A DNA stretch of 64,000 nt, taken from positions 310,001 through 374,000 of the forward strand of contig JAHJWB010000023.1 in the NCBI GenBank assembly GCA_018828125.1. Reading direction: 5' to 3'. Origin of the DNA: Gammaproteobacteria bacterium. Its GTDB lineage: Bacteria > Pseudomonadota > Gammaproteobacteria > Burkholderiales > Burkholderiaceae_C. Position numbers and translations under genes: made by a program. Below the pieces are notes generated by a model, which ran no database searches, had not been told where the DNA came from, and was given only the letters and a program-made list of their open reading frames with translations. Shown piece by piece: positions 49,104-58,351 of this stretch (positions are counted from its first letter, which is position 1; every line of letters starts with the position of its first letter).

Positions 49104-49388
49104 GAGCTCGCCAGTGCCGTCCGGCGGGTTGTGCGCTGTCGGCCCGGGGCTGCCCGTTGAGTTTGCTGCCGCGTGTCAGTGCGGGCCGGGGCAACGCGTG
49201 CCGTTCGTGTCTGCGCAGCAACGCAAGGCGCGCCCCATCGGCCAGTTCTTTCAAGTACCGCAGCGGCTGCTCTTTTGCGGCCGTTGGGGGCAATTTTGAC
49301 AGTGCTGCAGGGCTGGGGGCCGTATCCCAGGCTGGCGCGCGTTTGCGCAGCGCGTCGTGAGGCCAGCGCGTGAGAGTGTGACCGGCTC
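49104..49388. other. Intergenic region, no supported gene
   Basis: About 285 bp upstream of the YcaD-like permease. A minus-strand open frame of 121 codons (49087-49452) runs through it and overlaps both neighbours, but it is Ala/Arg/Leu-rich without conserved features. It probably contains the permease promoter; no clear operator was seen. Confidence 0.4.
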
Positions 49389-50186
49389 TCAGCCCAGCAA
49401 GCCCTTGGGCACCTTGTCGGCCTTTTTCTCCACCGGGTTGGCCAGCAGCCACTGGGCTGCGTACTGGCGCATGAACTCCTTGGCCTTTTCAGGCCGGGCC
49501 GTCAGCCACGCATCGTAGGCGCCTTCGTTCAGGATGGCGGGCATGCTTTTCTCGCTGCCGGGCTGGCCGTAGCGGTGCAGCAGCGCGTGGTTGTTGGCAT
49601 TCACGTTCAGCAGACAGTAGCTGATGATGACCTCGCCATCGGCCCCTTGCCAGCGCGCCCACAGGCCTGCGACGCCCATGGGCTTGCCGTCCACGCGCGC
49701 CACGCGGGTGGGCACGGCTTTGCCGCTGCGCAGGTCGTCTTCATAGAACGCGGTCATGGGCACGATGCAACGCTGGCCCTTCAGCCAGGCGTCGCGAAAC
49801 GCGGTGCCGGTGGACGCGGTGTCGGACTTCGCGTTGACCAGCTTGGTGGCGCGCAGCTTGGCGTCCGACGCGGACTTGACCCAGTGCGGCACCAGGCCCC
49901 ACTGGGCCGGCACCAGCACGCGGTCGGTGTTCGGTGCGGTCGCGGGTGCTGGGGCGTCGGTGGATGTGCCCGCATCTGCCGCGACATCGGTATCGCCATC
50001 GACACGGGCATCGACTGCGGGCGCTGCGGTGGGCTGCGCGATGGCCGCCGCGGTGGCGGCGTGGACGATGAAGAAGCCCGGTTTGCGCGGCCACAGGTGG
50101 CGTTCGCCCAGCGATTCGGGGGGCTCCACTGCGAATGCCTCGCGGTAGGTATCGGCAGCGGACAGGGTTTCGTAGTGGGTGCTCAT
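49389..50186 (-). CDS. SRAP (YedK/HMCES) family protein with Ser in place of Cys2
   Basis: SRAP proteins cross-link to abasic sites in ssDNA through Cys2. This 265-aa protein has the family features VPAQWGLVPHW, LVNAKSDT, CIVPMTAFYE, YCLLNVNAN and MPAIL. But it begins MSTHYETL where the relatives I recall begin MC, so the nucleophile appears replaced by serine (AGC, one base from TGC). A ~45-residue Ala/Thr/Asp-rich insertion follows residue 45. ATG 50186 is supported by the family N-terminal pattern. It may be inactive or act differently. Confidence 0.85.
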   Translation of the reverse strand: MSTHYETLSAADTYREAFAVEPPESLGERHLWPRKPGFFIVHAATAAAIAQPTAAPAVDARVDGDTDVAADAGTSTDAPAPATAPNTDRVLVPAQWGLVPHWVKSASDAKLRATKLVNAKSDTASTGTAFRDAWLKGQRCIVPMTAFYEDDLRSGKAVPTRVARVDGKPMGVAGLWARWQGADGEVIISYCLLNVNANNHALLHRYGQPGSEKSMPAILNEGAYDAWLTARPEKAKEFMRQYAAQWLLANPVEKKADKVPKGLLG

Positions 50187-50223
50187 GGGGCGATGGTAAC
50201 GGTGCTGCCAACAGACTTGAAGG

Positions 50224-50274
50224 AAAAAATGGGCTCTAGCGCTTATTGGATAAGCGCTAGTAGCTATAAAAATT
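50224..50274 (-). repeat. Family A element, copy 9
   Basis: AAAAAATGGGCTC, TAGCGCTTAT, TGG, ATAAGCGCTA, then GTAGCTATAAAAATT. Perfect stem. It lies between the SRAP gene and the DUF3617 gene, with A and T runs on the two flanks. Confidence 0.9.
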
Positions 50275-50405
50275 GAAGTAATCAATGCCCTGCAGCCCGC
50301 CACAGAAGCCGCCATGGGCCATTCATCCCATGGCAAAGCGCGCCGGCATTGGACATACTGTGCGCCACCCACCCCCTATCCACTGACTTGGAACAAAGGC
50401 ACGCC

Positions 50406-50972
50406 ATGCAGCACCACGTTTCCCGTTTCATCGTTCACACCGCGGGCACCGCAGTGCTGCTAGCTGCAGCCGGCGTGGGCCATGCCCAGCCGCAAAAGCT
50501 GCGCCCGGGCCTGTGGGAGCACACGGTGTCCATGAAAAGCCAGAGCGGCCAGATGGAGGCCGCGATGGCGCAGATGCAAAAGTCCCTGGCCAGCATGACG
50601 CCCGAACAGCGCAAGCAGATGGAGCAAATGATGGCGCAGCAGGGCGTGAGCATGGGCCCCAAGGGCAACTCGGTGAAGATGTGCATCACCGCCGAGCAGG
50701 CCGAACTGGACAACATCCCGCAGCAAGAGGGTTGCACCCAGACCGTCAAGCGCACGGGCCCCAACACCGTGGCACTGACTTTCAACTGCAAGGGCGGCGA
50801 CGGCCAACCCCCCACCTCTGGCGAAGGCTCCATGACCTTCGCCGGCCCCACTGCCTACACGGGCAACTTCAAGGTCAAGACCATGTCCGCCGGCAAGCCC
50901 GAGCAGATCGACATGGCGCAAGCGGGCAAGTGGCTGTCTGCCGACTGCGGCGCCATCAAGCCTGTGCGCTAG
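50406..50972 (+). CDS. DUF3617 family secreted protein
   Basis: A 188-aa protein with a signal peptide (FIVHTAGTAVLLAAAGVGHA), then the DUF3617 pattern: LRPGLWEHTVSMKSQSGQM, a Met/Gln-rich helix, VKMCITAEQAE, GCTQTVKRTGP and GKWLSADCGAIKPVR. Four cysteines probably form disulfides. Function unknown. ATG 50406. Its 3' end overlaps the convergent cyclase gene by 17 bp. Confidence 0.85.
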   Translation: MQHHVSRFIVHTAGTAVLLAAAGVGHAQPQKLRPGLWEHTVSMKSQSGQMEAAMAQMQKSLASMTPEQRKQMEQMMAQQGVSMGPKGNSVKMCITAEQAELDNIPQQEGCTQTVKRTGPNTVALTFNCKGGDGQPPTSGEGSMTFAGPTAYTGNFKVKTMSAGKPEQIDMAQAGKWLSADCGAIKPVR

Positions 50973-52119
50973 TCCCGCTGTGGACCGCCGCAGGGCGGTG
51001 ACCTGCGGGCGCCACCACCACGCGATTGCGGCCCAAGGCCTTGGCGGTGTACAGCGCCTGGTCGGCGCGCTCCAGTGTGTGGTCGACGGTGTCGCCCGGC
51101 AGGTGCAGCGCCAGGCCCATCGACACCGTCATGTGCAGCGTGCCCGTGGTGTGGGGGATGGCCATCGCAGCCACCGCACGGCGGATGCGTTCGAGCAGCT
51201 CGCGGGCGTCGTCGGGCTGGGTGTCAGACAGCATCAGCACAAACTCCTCGCCGCCCCAGCGGGCCAGCACGTCGGTGTCGCGCACCGAGTCCCGCACCGT
51301 GCCGGCAAACGCCTGCAGCGCGCGGTCGCCGGTGGCGTGGCCGTGGGTGTCGTTGATGGGCTTGAAATGATCAATGTCCAGCTGGGCCAGCAGCAGAGGG
51401 CGGCCGCTGCGCACGCTGCGCCGGTGTTCCAAGGCCATCAGGTCCTGCATGGCGCGGCGGTTGATCAGCCCGGTCAGCTCGTCCCGGGACGCCAGTTCGC
51501 GGTTGACCTGCAGTGCCTCAGCCAACGCCACGCGCTGCTCGTGCAGGCGCACGCGGATGCGCTGAATGCGCAGGTTCAGCGCTATGCAGCCGCTCAGCAC
51601 GATGAGCACCATCAGCGCATACGCCGTGTCCAGATACCCGAACGGGCTGGCACTGAAGCGTGAGGTGACGCCAATGGCACAGGCGAAGGCCAACAGCGCA
51701 AACGTGCCAATGCCAATCACTTCTGCCATGGTGAGCGCAAAGGTGCCAAAAAACAGGATCAGCGCCAGCACGCTAGGGATCAGGCCCCGCGCGTCGCCCG
51801 CCAGCACATAGGCCACGGCACCGCTGGTGATGGTCCAGACCATTTGCGGAATGGTGAGCGAAGGGTCGCGCAGGCGGGCCGTTTCCCCGGACCGGATGAA
51901 GGCCGTCATCACCACCAGCCCGCCCACCGACATGGCGGCCCACCACTGCACGGCAGTGGTGTTGAGGGCTTTGCTGGAATGCGCCACCAACAGCATCACC
52001 CCAGCGCTGCTGGTCATCAGCACCAGCGCCAACAAAGCCATGCTCACCAGCGTGCGCCGCTTGGGGTCGGTGGAGAAGATGATGTCCTTCAGGCGCTGCC
52101 ATCGGGAGGGGTTGCGCAA
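50956..52119 (-). CDS. Membrane-bound diguanylate cyclase (GGDEF)
   Basis: A 387-aa protein. The first ~185 residues have about six membrane segments (MALLALVLMTSSAGVMLLVA, ALILFFGTFALTMAEVIGIG, ALMVLIVLSGCIALNL). The C-terminal GGDEF domain has ELTGLINRRA and an active GGEEF with inhibitory site RDTD five residues before it. It is a different gene from the cyclase at 38850-40076, with little similarity in the membrane part. Confidence 0.93.
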   Translation of the reverse strand: MRNPSRWQRLKDIIFSTDPKRRTLVSMALLALVLMTSSAGVMLLVAHSSKALNTTAVQWWAAMSVGGLVVMTAFIRSGETARLRDPSLTIPQMVWTITSGAVAYVLAGDARGLIPSVLALILFFGTFALTMAEVIGIGTFALLAFACAIGVTSRFSASPFGYLDTAYALMVLIVLSGCIALNLRIQRIRVRLHEQRVALAEALQVNRELASRDELTGLINRRAMQDLMALEHRRSVRSGRPLLLAQLDIDHFKPINDTHGHATGDRALQAFAGTVRDSVRDTDVLARWGGEEFVLMLSDTQPDDARELLERIRRAVAAMAIPHTTGTLHMTVSMGLALHLPGDTVDHTLERADQALYTAKALGRNRVVVAPAGHRPAAVHSGTSAQA

Positions 52120-52271
52120 GATAGAGACTCCTGCCAGATCGATCGGCCGCGGGGTGCGCGGGGGGCCAGCGGGTGGGTGGCTACCGGCCGGTCGGACATT
52201 TTACGGTGAGGTAATGGCGCGCGTACAGCCCTGCGGGCCGCCGCCAGGCCCCCGTCACTGTGAACGCGGTG

Positions 52272-53036
52272 TCAAAGTGTGAGCGCCGCCAAGGCCGCCA
52301 GCGGAGCGGTTTCGGCGCGCAGCACGCGCGGGCCCAAGGTGACCGGCGCAAATCCGTGTTGCATGGCCAGGTCTTCTTCCGCATGGCTCAGGCCACCCTC
52401 CGGGCCCGACAGGAACAGCACCGGCCCCTGGCCTCCGTCCGTGCCCGCGGCGGTGCGCAGGGGCGAAGTGCCGGGTCGCAATGACAGCAGCAGACGCTGG
52501 GCCAGCCCGGGGGATGCAGGGCCGGGCGTGGAAGCTGGATTTGCGCGCACCCAGGCGGCCAGGTCAATTGCGTCGTTCACCACCGGCACGCGATTGCGCC
52601 CGCACTGCTCGCACGCGGCCACGGCCACGGCCTGCCAATGGGCGATCTTCTTGTCGGCGCGGTCGCCCTTGAGCTTGAGCACGCTGCGCTCGGCCACCAG
52701 CGGCGTGATGCTGGCCACGCCCAGCTCGGTGGCTTTTTCGATCAGCCAGTCCATGCGATCGTTGGCGGTGATGCCCGCCAGCAAGTGCACGGCGCGCACA
52801 GCCTCGCGGTCGATGGCGTGGTGCGCCCCCACCTGCACCAGCACGTCGCTGCGGCCCATGCGCAGCACGGTGGCGTCATACTCGCCGCCCAGGTCGCCAG
52901 CACCCTGCCCGCCATGGAACAGCGTGATGTGATCGCCAGGCTGCAGGCGCAGCACCTGCACATGCCGCGCAGCGCCCGGGGGCAGGTCCAGTTCGATGCC
53001 CGTGGTCAAGGGGGTGGGGCAATGGAAACGGGGCAT
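52272..53036 (-). CDS. rsmE: 16S rRNA (uracil(1498)-N(3))-methyltransferase
   Basis: Methylates U1498 of 16S rRNA. SPOUT-fold enzyme of 254 aa: PRFHCPTPLTTG at the N terminus, LLAGITANDRMDWLIEKATELGV, CEQCGRNRVP and LFLSGPEGGLSHAEEDLA with GPRVLRAETA near the end, all typical. A family A repeat separates it from amgK. Confidence 0.95.
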   Translation of the reverse strand: MPRFHCPTPLTTGIELDLPPGAARHVQVLRLQPGDHITLFHGGQGAGDLGGEYDATVLRMGRSDVLVQVGAHHAIDREAVRAVHLLAGITANDRMDWLIEKATELGVASITPLVAERSVLKLKGDRADKKIAHWQAVAVAACEQCGRNRVPVVNDAIDLAAWVRANPASTPGPASPGLAQRLLLSLRPGTSPLRTAAGTDGGQGPVLFLSGPEGGLSHAEEDLAMQHGFAPVTLGPRVLRAETAPLAALAALTL

Positions 53037-53049
53037 TTGCTACTCAATG

Positions 53050-53095
53050 TATAGCTAGTAGCGCTTATTGGATAAGCGCTAGAGGCTGTTTTTAT
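53050..53095 (+). repeat. Family A element, copy 10
   Basis: TATAGCTAG, TAGCGCTTAT, TGG, ATAAGCGCTA, GAGGCTG then T5. Perfect stem. It lies between amgK and rsmE, which run in the same direction (minus). Confidence 0.9.
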
Positions 53096-53126
53096 CAATA
53101 TTCTGGACGGGTGCAGCGGCGGGCCA

Positions 53127-54360
53127 TTACATCCGGCCGTACGCAAAGCCCGTGACGGGCTCGGTCCCCTCGATCTGGTCGAGCATCTTGAGCAGCGGGC
53201 CCAGCTGCCGGTAACGGTCGGTGGTGGTGCGGATGTAGTGCATGAAACGCGGTGCATCGGCCAGGTATTTGGGCTTGCCGTCGCGCAGCGTCAGCCGCGC
53301 AAAGATGCCGGCCACCTTGAAGTGCCGCTGCAGGCCCATCCATTCGACGCTGCGGTAGAACTCGCCAAAGTCATCGCCCCAGCCGCTCGCGCTGGTGGCA
53401 CCCAGCAGGCCCGCCTTGCGGGCCTTTTCCCAGTAACGCACGGTAATGTCGATGACGAATTCCTCTTCCCAGCTGATGAACGCGTCGCGCAGCAGGCTGG
53501 CAATGTCGTAGGTGATGGGGCCGTACACCGCGTCCTGGAAGTCCAGTACGCCCAGGGGCGCGCCGGCTTCAACGGGCGCCATCAGGTTCGAGCCGCCGCC
53601 GGGCCGCCCCAAGGCGGCGAGCGCCCCCTCGGGGGGCAGCGAACCACGCGCAGCGGGGAGCGTGGGGGCCATCAGGTTTCTCATCATGAAGTCACGGTGC
53701 ACATAGACCTGGGGTGCGGCCAGGTTGTGCGCCACGATGGCGTCGAAGGCGCTTTGCAGTGTGGCTTGCTGTGGGTCGTCCAGCGTCACGCCGCGGTGTT
53801 GGGCCAGGTACCAGTCCGGGAACAGCGCCAGCTCGCGGCGCAGCAGCGCTTCGTCATACACGGGGAGCACGCCCGGCTGAGAGGCCTTTTGCCAGTCCAG
53901 CAGCACGTCGGTGGCCTGCTGGTACCAGGCGTAGGCGTCCTGGGGCTTTGCGGGGTTCAGCCGCTCGATCACGGTCTGGTGGCCCAGGTCAGACAGCAAC
54001 ATGAAGCCGGTGGGCTCGTCAAACGCCAGGATCTGCGGCACGTTCAGCCCGGCGGCGGCCATCAGGCCCTGCACCTGCACAAAGGGTTTGCAGTTTTCCT
54101 TGTCGGGCGGGGCGTCCATCACGATGCGGCTGGCGCCCGTGGCCGTGTCGATGCGCAGGTAGCGGCGGAAGCTCGCATCGGCCGAGGCGGGGGCGCAGCG
54201 TGGCGGGCAGCAATTGGTGCTGCGCCACCAGGGGCGCGAGCCACCCTTCAAAGGCCGACTGGCGGGCTGCGTCGGGCCAGGTCACCAGCGAAGAAGGGGG
54301 GCTTGCCGCGACCGCGCCGGACGGCGGGCTGGAGGGGGATGGGGGGAAAGGGTGGCTCAT
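53127..54360 (-). pseudogene. amgK: amgK-like anomeric sugar kinase, frameshifted and with an in-frame insertion
   Basis: AmgK phosphorylates N-acetylmuramate and GlcNAc in cell-wall recycling. The downstream part has the kinase features ASADASFRRYLRI, VYVHRDFMMRN (catalytic Asp loop) and VLDFQDAVYGPITYD. The N terminus (MSHPFPPS... FEGWLAPLVAQHQLLPATLRP) is in another frame. The frames meet at a run of five G (54189-54193); one base fewer would give LRPASADAS and one open frame from ATG 54360. A 90-bp repeat insertion lies between the catalytic loop and DFQD. murU, the usual partner, is not beside it. A frameshift from sequencing error is possible. Confidence 0.85.
53578..53678 (-). repeat. 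In-frame repeat insertion in amgK with 11-bp flanking duplication
   Basis: GCCATCAGGTT occurs at 53578-53588 and 53668-53678, exactly 90 bp (30 codons) apart. The interior holds GGGCCGCCCC, GGCGGCGAGCGCC and CCCCTCGGGGGG with other inverted pairs, and reads in frame as a Pro/Gly/Ala stretch flanked by two copies of NLMAP. This looks like a small repeat that duplicated its target when it inserted. Confidence 0.75.
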
Positions 54361-54402
54361 GGATAATCCGATTTTACAAACCCGCTCCCGGCCCGCTGTT
54401 CC

Positions 54403-56907
54403 TTGGTGACAGGCGACGCCCGGCGCGGGTCCTTTTATCTGCCCCAGCCCCCATCGCCCCACGTGCCACGCTGCAAGCCCCCCTCCGTGCAGACCCCCTC
54501 ACCCCGGACCCGGCCCGCCACGGCGGATGCTGCGCGGCTGCGCCCCCCGGTGCCCAGTGCGCTGGCCTACGCCGTGGCCCTGGCATGGTGCGGACTGCCC
54601 CTCGCTGCCATGGCCCAGTCCCCGGCCTCCAGTGGCTGGGACGCCCCCCCGGCGCTGCGCAGCTCGCCAGTGCTGCAGGAAAAAATCCCGGAAGAGGTCC
54701 GCACCCAGCTCCCGGTGTTTGTCACGGGTGACCGGGTGGAGGGTCAGACCGACCTGAACGCCGTCATCGAAGGCAACGCCGAACTGCGCCGCGGCGACAC
54801 CGTGATCCGCGCCGACCGGCTGGACTACAACGTGCCCGAAGACCTGGCCAAGGCCCAGGGCAAGGTGCGCATCAACCGGGCGGGCAACGTGTATGAGGGC
54901 ACGGCGCTGGAGCTGCGGGTGGAGGCGTTCGAAGGCTTTTTCAGCGACGCGCGCTACAAGTTTCTGGCCAACCAGGCGCACGGCGAGGCCACGCGCGTCG
55001 ATTTCATTGACAAGGACCGGGCCGTGGTGCACAACGCCACGTACACCACCTGCGAGCGCGGCAACGAGGCCAGTTGGGAGCCCGACTGGGTGCTGCGCGC
55101 GGGCACCATCCGCATCGACAACGAAGAAGAAGTGGGCACTGCAGAAGATGCGGTGCTGGAGTTCAAGGGCGTGCCCGTTCTGCCCATTCCCTACATCACC
55201 TTTCCCTTGTCGGACAAGCGCAAGTCAGGCCTGCTGCCGCCCACCATTGGCCTCGACAGCCGCGACGGGTTGGCCTACATGCAGCCCTATTACTGGAACA
55301 TCGCGCCCAACCGCGACGCCACGCTGCGCGCTGCGCTGATGACCAAACGCGGTGCCAACCTGGGGGGCGAGTTTCGCTACCTGGAGCCCACGTACAAGGG
55401 CGAATTCAGCGGCGATGTGATGCCCGAAGACCGGCTGCGCGACCGCATGCGCTGGGGCTACACCGCCAAACACGAGGGCAGCTTCAACACCGGCCTGGGC
55501 GGTCTGGGCTTGAACATCAACGTCAACCGCGTGAGCGACGACAACTACTGGCGCGACTTTGGCCGCGCCTCCGAGGTGCTGCGCCAGCGCCTGCTGCCCG
55601 GCGATGCCACGCTGTCCTGGGCGCGCAATGACATGTCGGCGTCGGTGCGCACCCTCAAGTGGCAAACACTGCAGGACGTGACCTCGCCCATCGTGCCACC
55701 GTATGACCGCATGCCCCAGTTGCAATGGCGCTATGCGCCCACCGACCTCGGCGGCGGGTTCGATGCCAGCGTGGTGCTGGACAGCACGCGGTTCCAGGCC
55801 GCACGCGAGTTGACGGGCCAGCCCAACGCCAACCGCAGTTTTGCCGTGGCGCAGATCAGCAGGCCGTTTCTGGCGCCAGGGGGCTTCGTCACGCCGCGCT
55901 TGCAGCTGCACACCACGCAGTACCAGTTTGATTCCGCGCTGTCCAACGGGGACCGGTCTGCCAGCCGCACGCTGCCGACCTTCAGCCTGGACAGCGGCCT
56001 GGTGTTTGAGCGCGATGCCGCCTACTTCGGCCGTGCCTTTTTGCAGACGCTGGAGCCACGGGCGTTTTACACCTACACGCCCTACCGCGACCAGAGCCGC
56101 CTGCCTGTGTACGACACGGCGGCCAATGACTTCAACTTTGCCACCATCTACACCGAGAACGCTTTCGGCGGCAACGACCGGCTGGCCGATAACAACCTGC
56201 TGACGCTCGGCGTGACCACCCGTTTGCTGGACCCGAACACGGGTGCCGAAGCCGCGCGCTTCGGCATTGCGCAGCGCCTGCGGTTTTCAGATCAGCAGGT
56301 CACCTTGCCGGGCGTGGCACCTGCCAATGAACGCCTGTCTGACGTGCTGCTGGGCGCGGGCATCACCTGGACACCGGAGTGGGGCTTTGACTCCACCGTG
56401 CAATACAACCCCAAGACGGGCCGCTCCATCCGCTCCACCATCGGTGCGCGCTACAGCCCCGGCAACTACCGCACAGTTAGTGCGGCCTACCGCCTGCAAC
56501 GGGGCACCAGCGAGCAGATCGACATCGGCTGGCAGTGGCCGCTGAACAGCCTGTGGGGTGGTGACAAAGGCCAGGACGCGGGCAAGGCCCGTGGCCAGGG
56601 CCAAGGCGCAGGCCGTTGGTACAGCGTCGGGCGGCTGAACTACAGCCTGCAAGACCGCAAGCTGGTGGACACCGTGGTGGGCCTTGAGTACGACAGCTGC
56701 TGCTGGATCGGCCGCGTGGTGCTGGAACGCTTGCAAAGTGGTGTGACCACGTCCAACACCCGCTTGTTGTTCCAGATCGAGTTCGTGGGCTTCTCCCGCC
56801 TCAGCCTGGGCTCCAGCCCCCTTGAAACCTTCAAGCAAAATGTGCCGCGTTACCAGTACCTGCGCGAGCAGGTCAGCACGCCCAGCCGTTTCAGCAACTA
56901 TGACTAA
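54403..56907 (+). CDS. lptD: LPS-assembly protein LptD
   Basis: LptD, with LptE, inserts LPS in the outer membrane. After a signal-like stretch (SALAYAVALAWCGLPLAAMA) is the LptA-like domain (GDTVIRADRLDYNVPEDLAKAQG), then a beta-barrel with LPIPYITFPLSDKRKSGLLPP and GLEYDSCCWIG. The two pairs of cysteines expected are largely visible. About 834 aa fits the family. The start is unsure: TTG 54403 and GTG 54406 both give a long, non-conserved N-terminus, and in-frame GTGs lie closer to the signal peptide. It is divergent from amgK. Confidence 0.95.
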   Translation: MVTGDARRGSFYLPQPPSPHVPRCKPPSVQTPSPRTRPATADAARLRPPVPSALAYAVALAWCGLPLAAMAQSPASSGWDAPPALRSSPVLQEKIPEEVRTQLPVFVTGDRVEGQTDLNAVIEGNAELRRGDTVIRADRLDYNVPEDLAKAQGKVRINRAGNVYEGTALELRVEAFEGFFSDARYKFLANQAHGEATRVDFIDKDRAVVHNATYTTCERGNEASWEPDWVLRAGTIRIDNEEEVGTAEDAVLEFKGVPVLPIPYITFPLSDKRKSGLLPPTIGLDSRDGLAYMQPYYWNIAPNRDATLRAALMTKRGANLGGEFRYLEPTYKGEFSGDVMPEDRLRDRMRWGYTAKHEGSFNTGLGGLGLNINVNRVSDDNYWRDFGRASEVLRQRLLPGDATLSWARNDMSASVRTLKWQTLQDVTSPIVPPYDRMPQLQWRYAPTDLGGGFDASVVLDSTRFQAARELTGQPNANRSFAVAQISRPFLAPGGFVTPRLQLHTTQYQFDSALSNGDRSASRTLPTFSLDSGLVFERDAAYFGRAFLQTLEPRAFYTYTPYRDQSRLPVYDTAANDFNFATIYTENAFGGNDRLADNNLLTLGVTTRLLDPNTGAEAARFGIAQRLRFSDQQVTLPGVAPANERLSDVLLGAGITWTPEWGFDSTVQYNPKTGRSIRSTIGARYSPGNYRTVSAAYRLQRGTSEQIDIGWQWPLNSLWGGDKGQDAGKARGQGQGAGRWYSVGRLNYSLQDRKLVDTVVGLEYDSCCWIGRVVLERLQSGVTTSNTRLLFQIEFVGFSRLSLGSSPLETFKQNVPRYQYLREQVSTPSRFSNYD

Positions 56908-56911
56908 AGCC

Positions 56912-58318
56912 ATGAATCACCGTGCCATCGCTCTTGCCATCGCCACCTCCGCCGCCGTGGTGTCACAGGGCGCCGCAGCGCAGGGCCTGCGGCCCTCGGG
57001 TGCAGCGACGGGCGGCGGGCTGTCACGCCCGGCTGCAACGCCGTCAATCACCCTGCCCGCACCCAGCGCGGCCGCTACCACCGCACCGCGGCAGGCGGAC
57101 TTTATTGTGGCGGTGGTCAATTCCGAGCCCATCACCAACAACGAAGTGCGCTCGCGTCTGGCCCGGGCCGAAGCCCAGTTGGCGCAACAAGGCGGTGCCA
57201 TGCCCCCACGGGACTTGCTGGCGCGTGAAGTGCTGGAGCGCCTCATCCTGGAGCGCGTGCAGCTGCAACAGGCGCGCGAGTCCGGCGTCAAGGTCGATGA
57301 CTTTGCGGTGTCACAGGCCGAACAAGGTGTTGCCCAACAAAACAGCATGACGGTGGACGAGTTGTACCGCCGCCTCGCCCGCGACGGCATGAGTAAAGAG
57401 CGTTTTCGCGAAGAACTGCGCAACCAGTTGCTCCAGCAAAAGCTGCGTGAGCGCGAGGTCGAAGCCCGCGTCAAGGTGACCGACCTCGACGTGGACCAGT
57501 ACCTGCGGGAGCAGCAGCAGGGCAACGACGTCTCCACCATGGAAATCAACCTCGGCCATGTGCTGGTGCTGGTGCCTGAGAACGCCACGCCTGCGCAAGT
57601 GGCCGAGCGCCAGGCGCGCGCGCAGCTGGCGGCCGACAAGCTGCGCGCTGGCGGGGATTTTGCGGCGGTGGCGCGCGAGTTTTCCGATGCTCAGGAGGGT
57701 CAGCGCGCCGGCGGCCTGCTGGGTCTGCGCCCGGCTGATCGCTATCCCGAGCTGTTCGTCAACTCGACCAAGGGACTGCCGGTGGGCAGCCTTGTGGGGC
57801 CTTTGCGCTCCCCCGCGGGTTTTCACGTGCTCAAGGTGGTGGAGCGTGTGACCGCTGGTGTGCCCACCACGGTGGTGCAAAACCACGCCCGCCACATCCT
57901 GTTGCGCACCGGGCCCCAATTGACGGAAACGGCAGCGGCCGCGCGTCTGGCCGACTATCGCCGCCGCGTGCAGGGTGGCACGGCCGACTTTGCCGCGCTG
58001 GCACGCGAGCATTCGCAGGACGGCAGTGCCAAGGAGGGCGGCGACCTGGGCTGGGCCAACCCCGGCCGGTATGTCCCCGAGTTTGAGCAGGCCCTGAACG
58101 CCCTCAAGCCTGGCGATATCAGCGAACCCCTGGTGTCACGTTTTGGTGTGCATCTGATCCAGTTGCTGGAGCGCCGTGAAGCCAAACTGACCCAGCGTGA
58201 GCAGCGCGACATGGCACGCAGCACCGTGCGCGAGAAGAAGCTGGACGAGGCCTACGCCACGTGGGCGCAGGAGCTGCGTGGCCGCGCGTACGTCGAGTAC
58301 CGCGACCCACCGCAATGA
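56912..58318 (+). CDS. surA: Periplasmic peptidyl-prolyl isomerase/chaperone SurA
   Basis: Folding chaperone for outer-membrane proteins. Signal peptide AIALAIATSAAVVSQGAAAQ, SurA N-terminal domain (FIVAVVNSEPITNNEVRSRL, LLQQKLREREV), and two PpiC rotamase domains (INLGHVLVLVPE... and ARHILLRTGPQL...DLGWANPGRYVPEFEQA). ATG 56912 gives 468 aa; ATG 56900 overlapping the lptD stop is equally possible. The pdxA gene often found after surA is absent; rsmA follows directly. Confidence 0.95.
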   Translation: MNHRAIALAIATSAAVVSQGAAAQGLRPSGAATGGGLSRPAATPSITLPAPSAAATTAPRQADFIVAVVNSEPITNNEVRSRLARAEAQLAQQGGAMPPRDLLAREVLERLILERVQLQQARESGVKVDDFAVSQAEQGVAQQNSMTVDELYRRLARDGMSKERFREELRNQLLQQKLREREVEARVKVTDLDVDQYLREQQQGNDVSTMEINLGHVLVLVPENATPAQVAERQARAQLAADKLRAGGDFAAVAREFSDAQEGQRAGGLLGLRPADRYPELFVNSTKGLPVGSLVGPLRSPAGFHVLKVVERVTAGVPTTVVQNHARHILLRTGPQLTETAAAARLADYRRRVQGGTADFAALAREHSQDGSAKEGGDLGWANPGRYVPEFEQALNALKPGDISEPLVSRFGVHLIQLLERREAKLTQREQRDMARSTVREKKLDEAYATWAQELRGRAYVEYRDPPQ

Positions 58319-58351
58319 CCCACCAAAGAACCGACAGCAGGTAACGCCGCG

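Noticed and set aside
49087-49452. 121-codon minus-strand open frame between two genes
   Set aside because: It overlaps both neighbours, has Ala/Arg/Leu bias and no recognisable motif. It is noted only as part of the gap.
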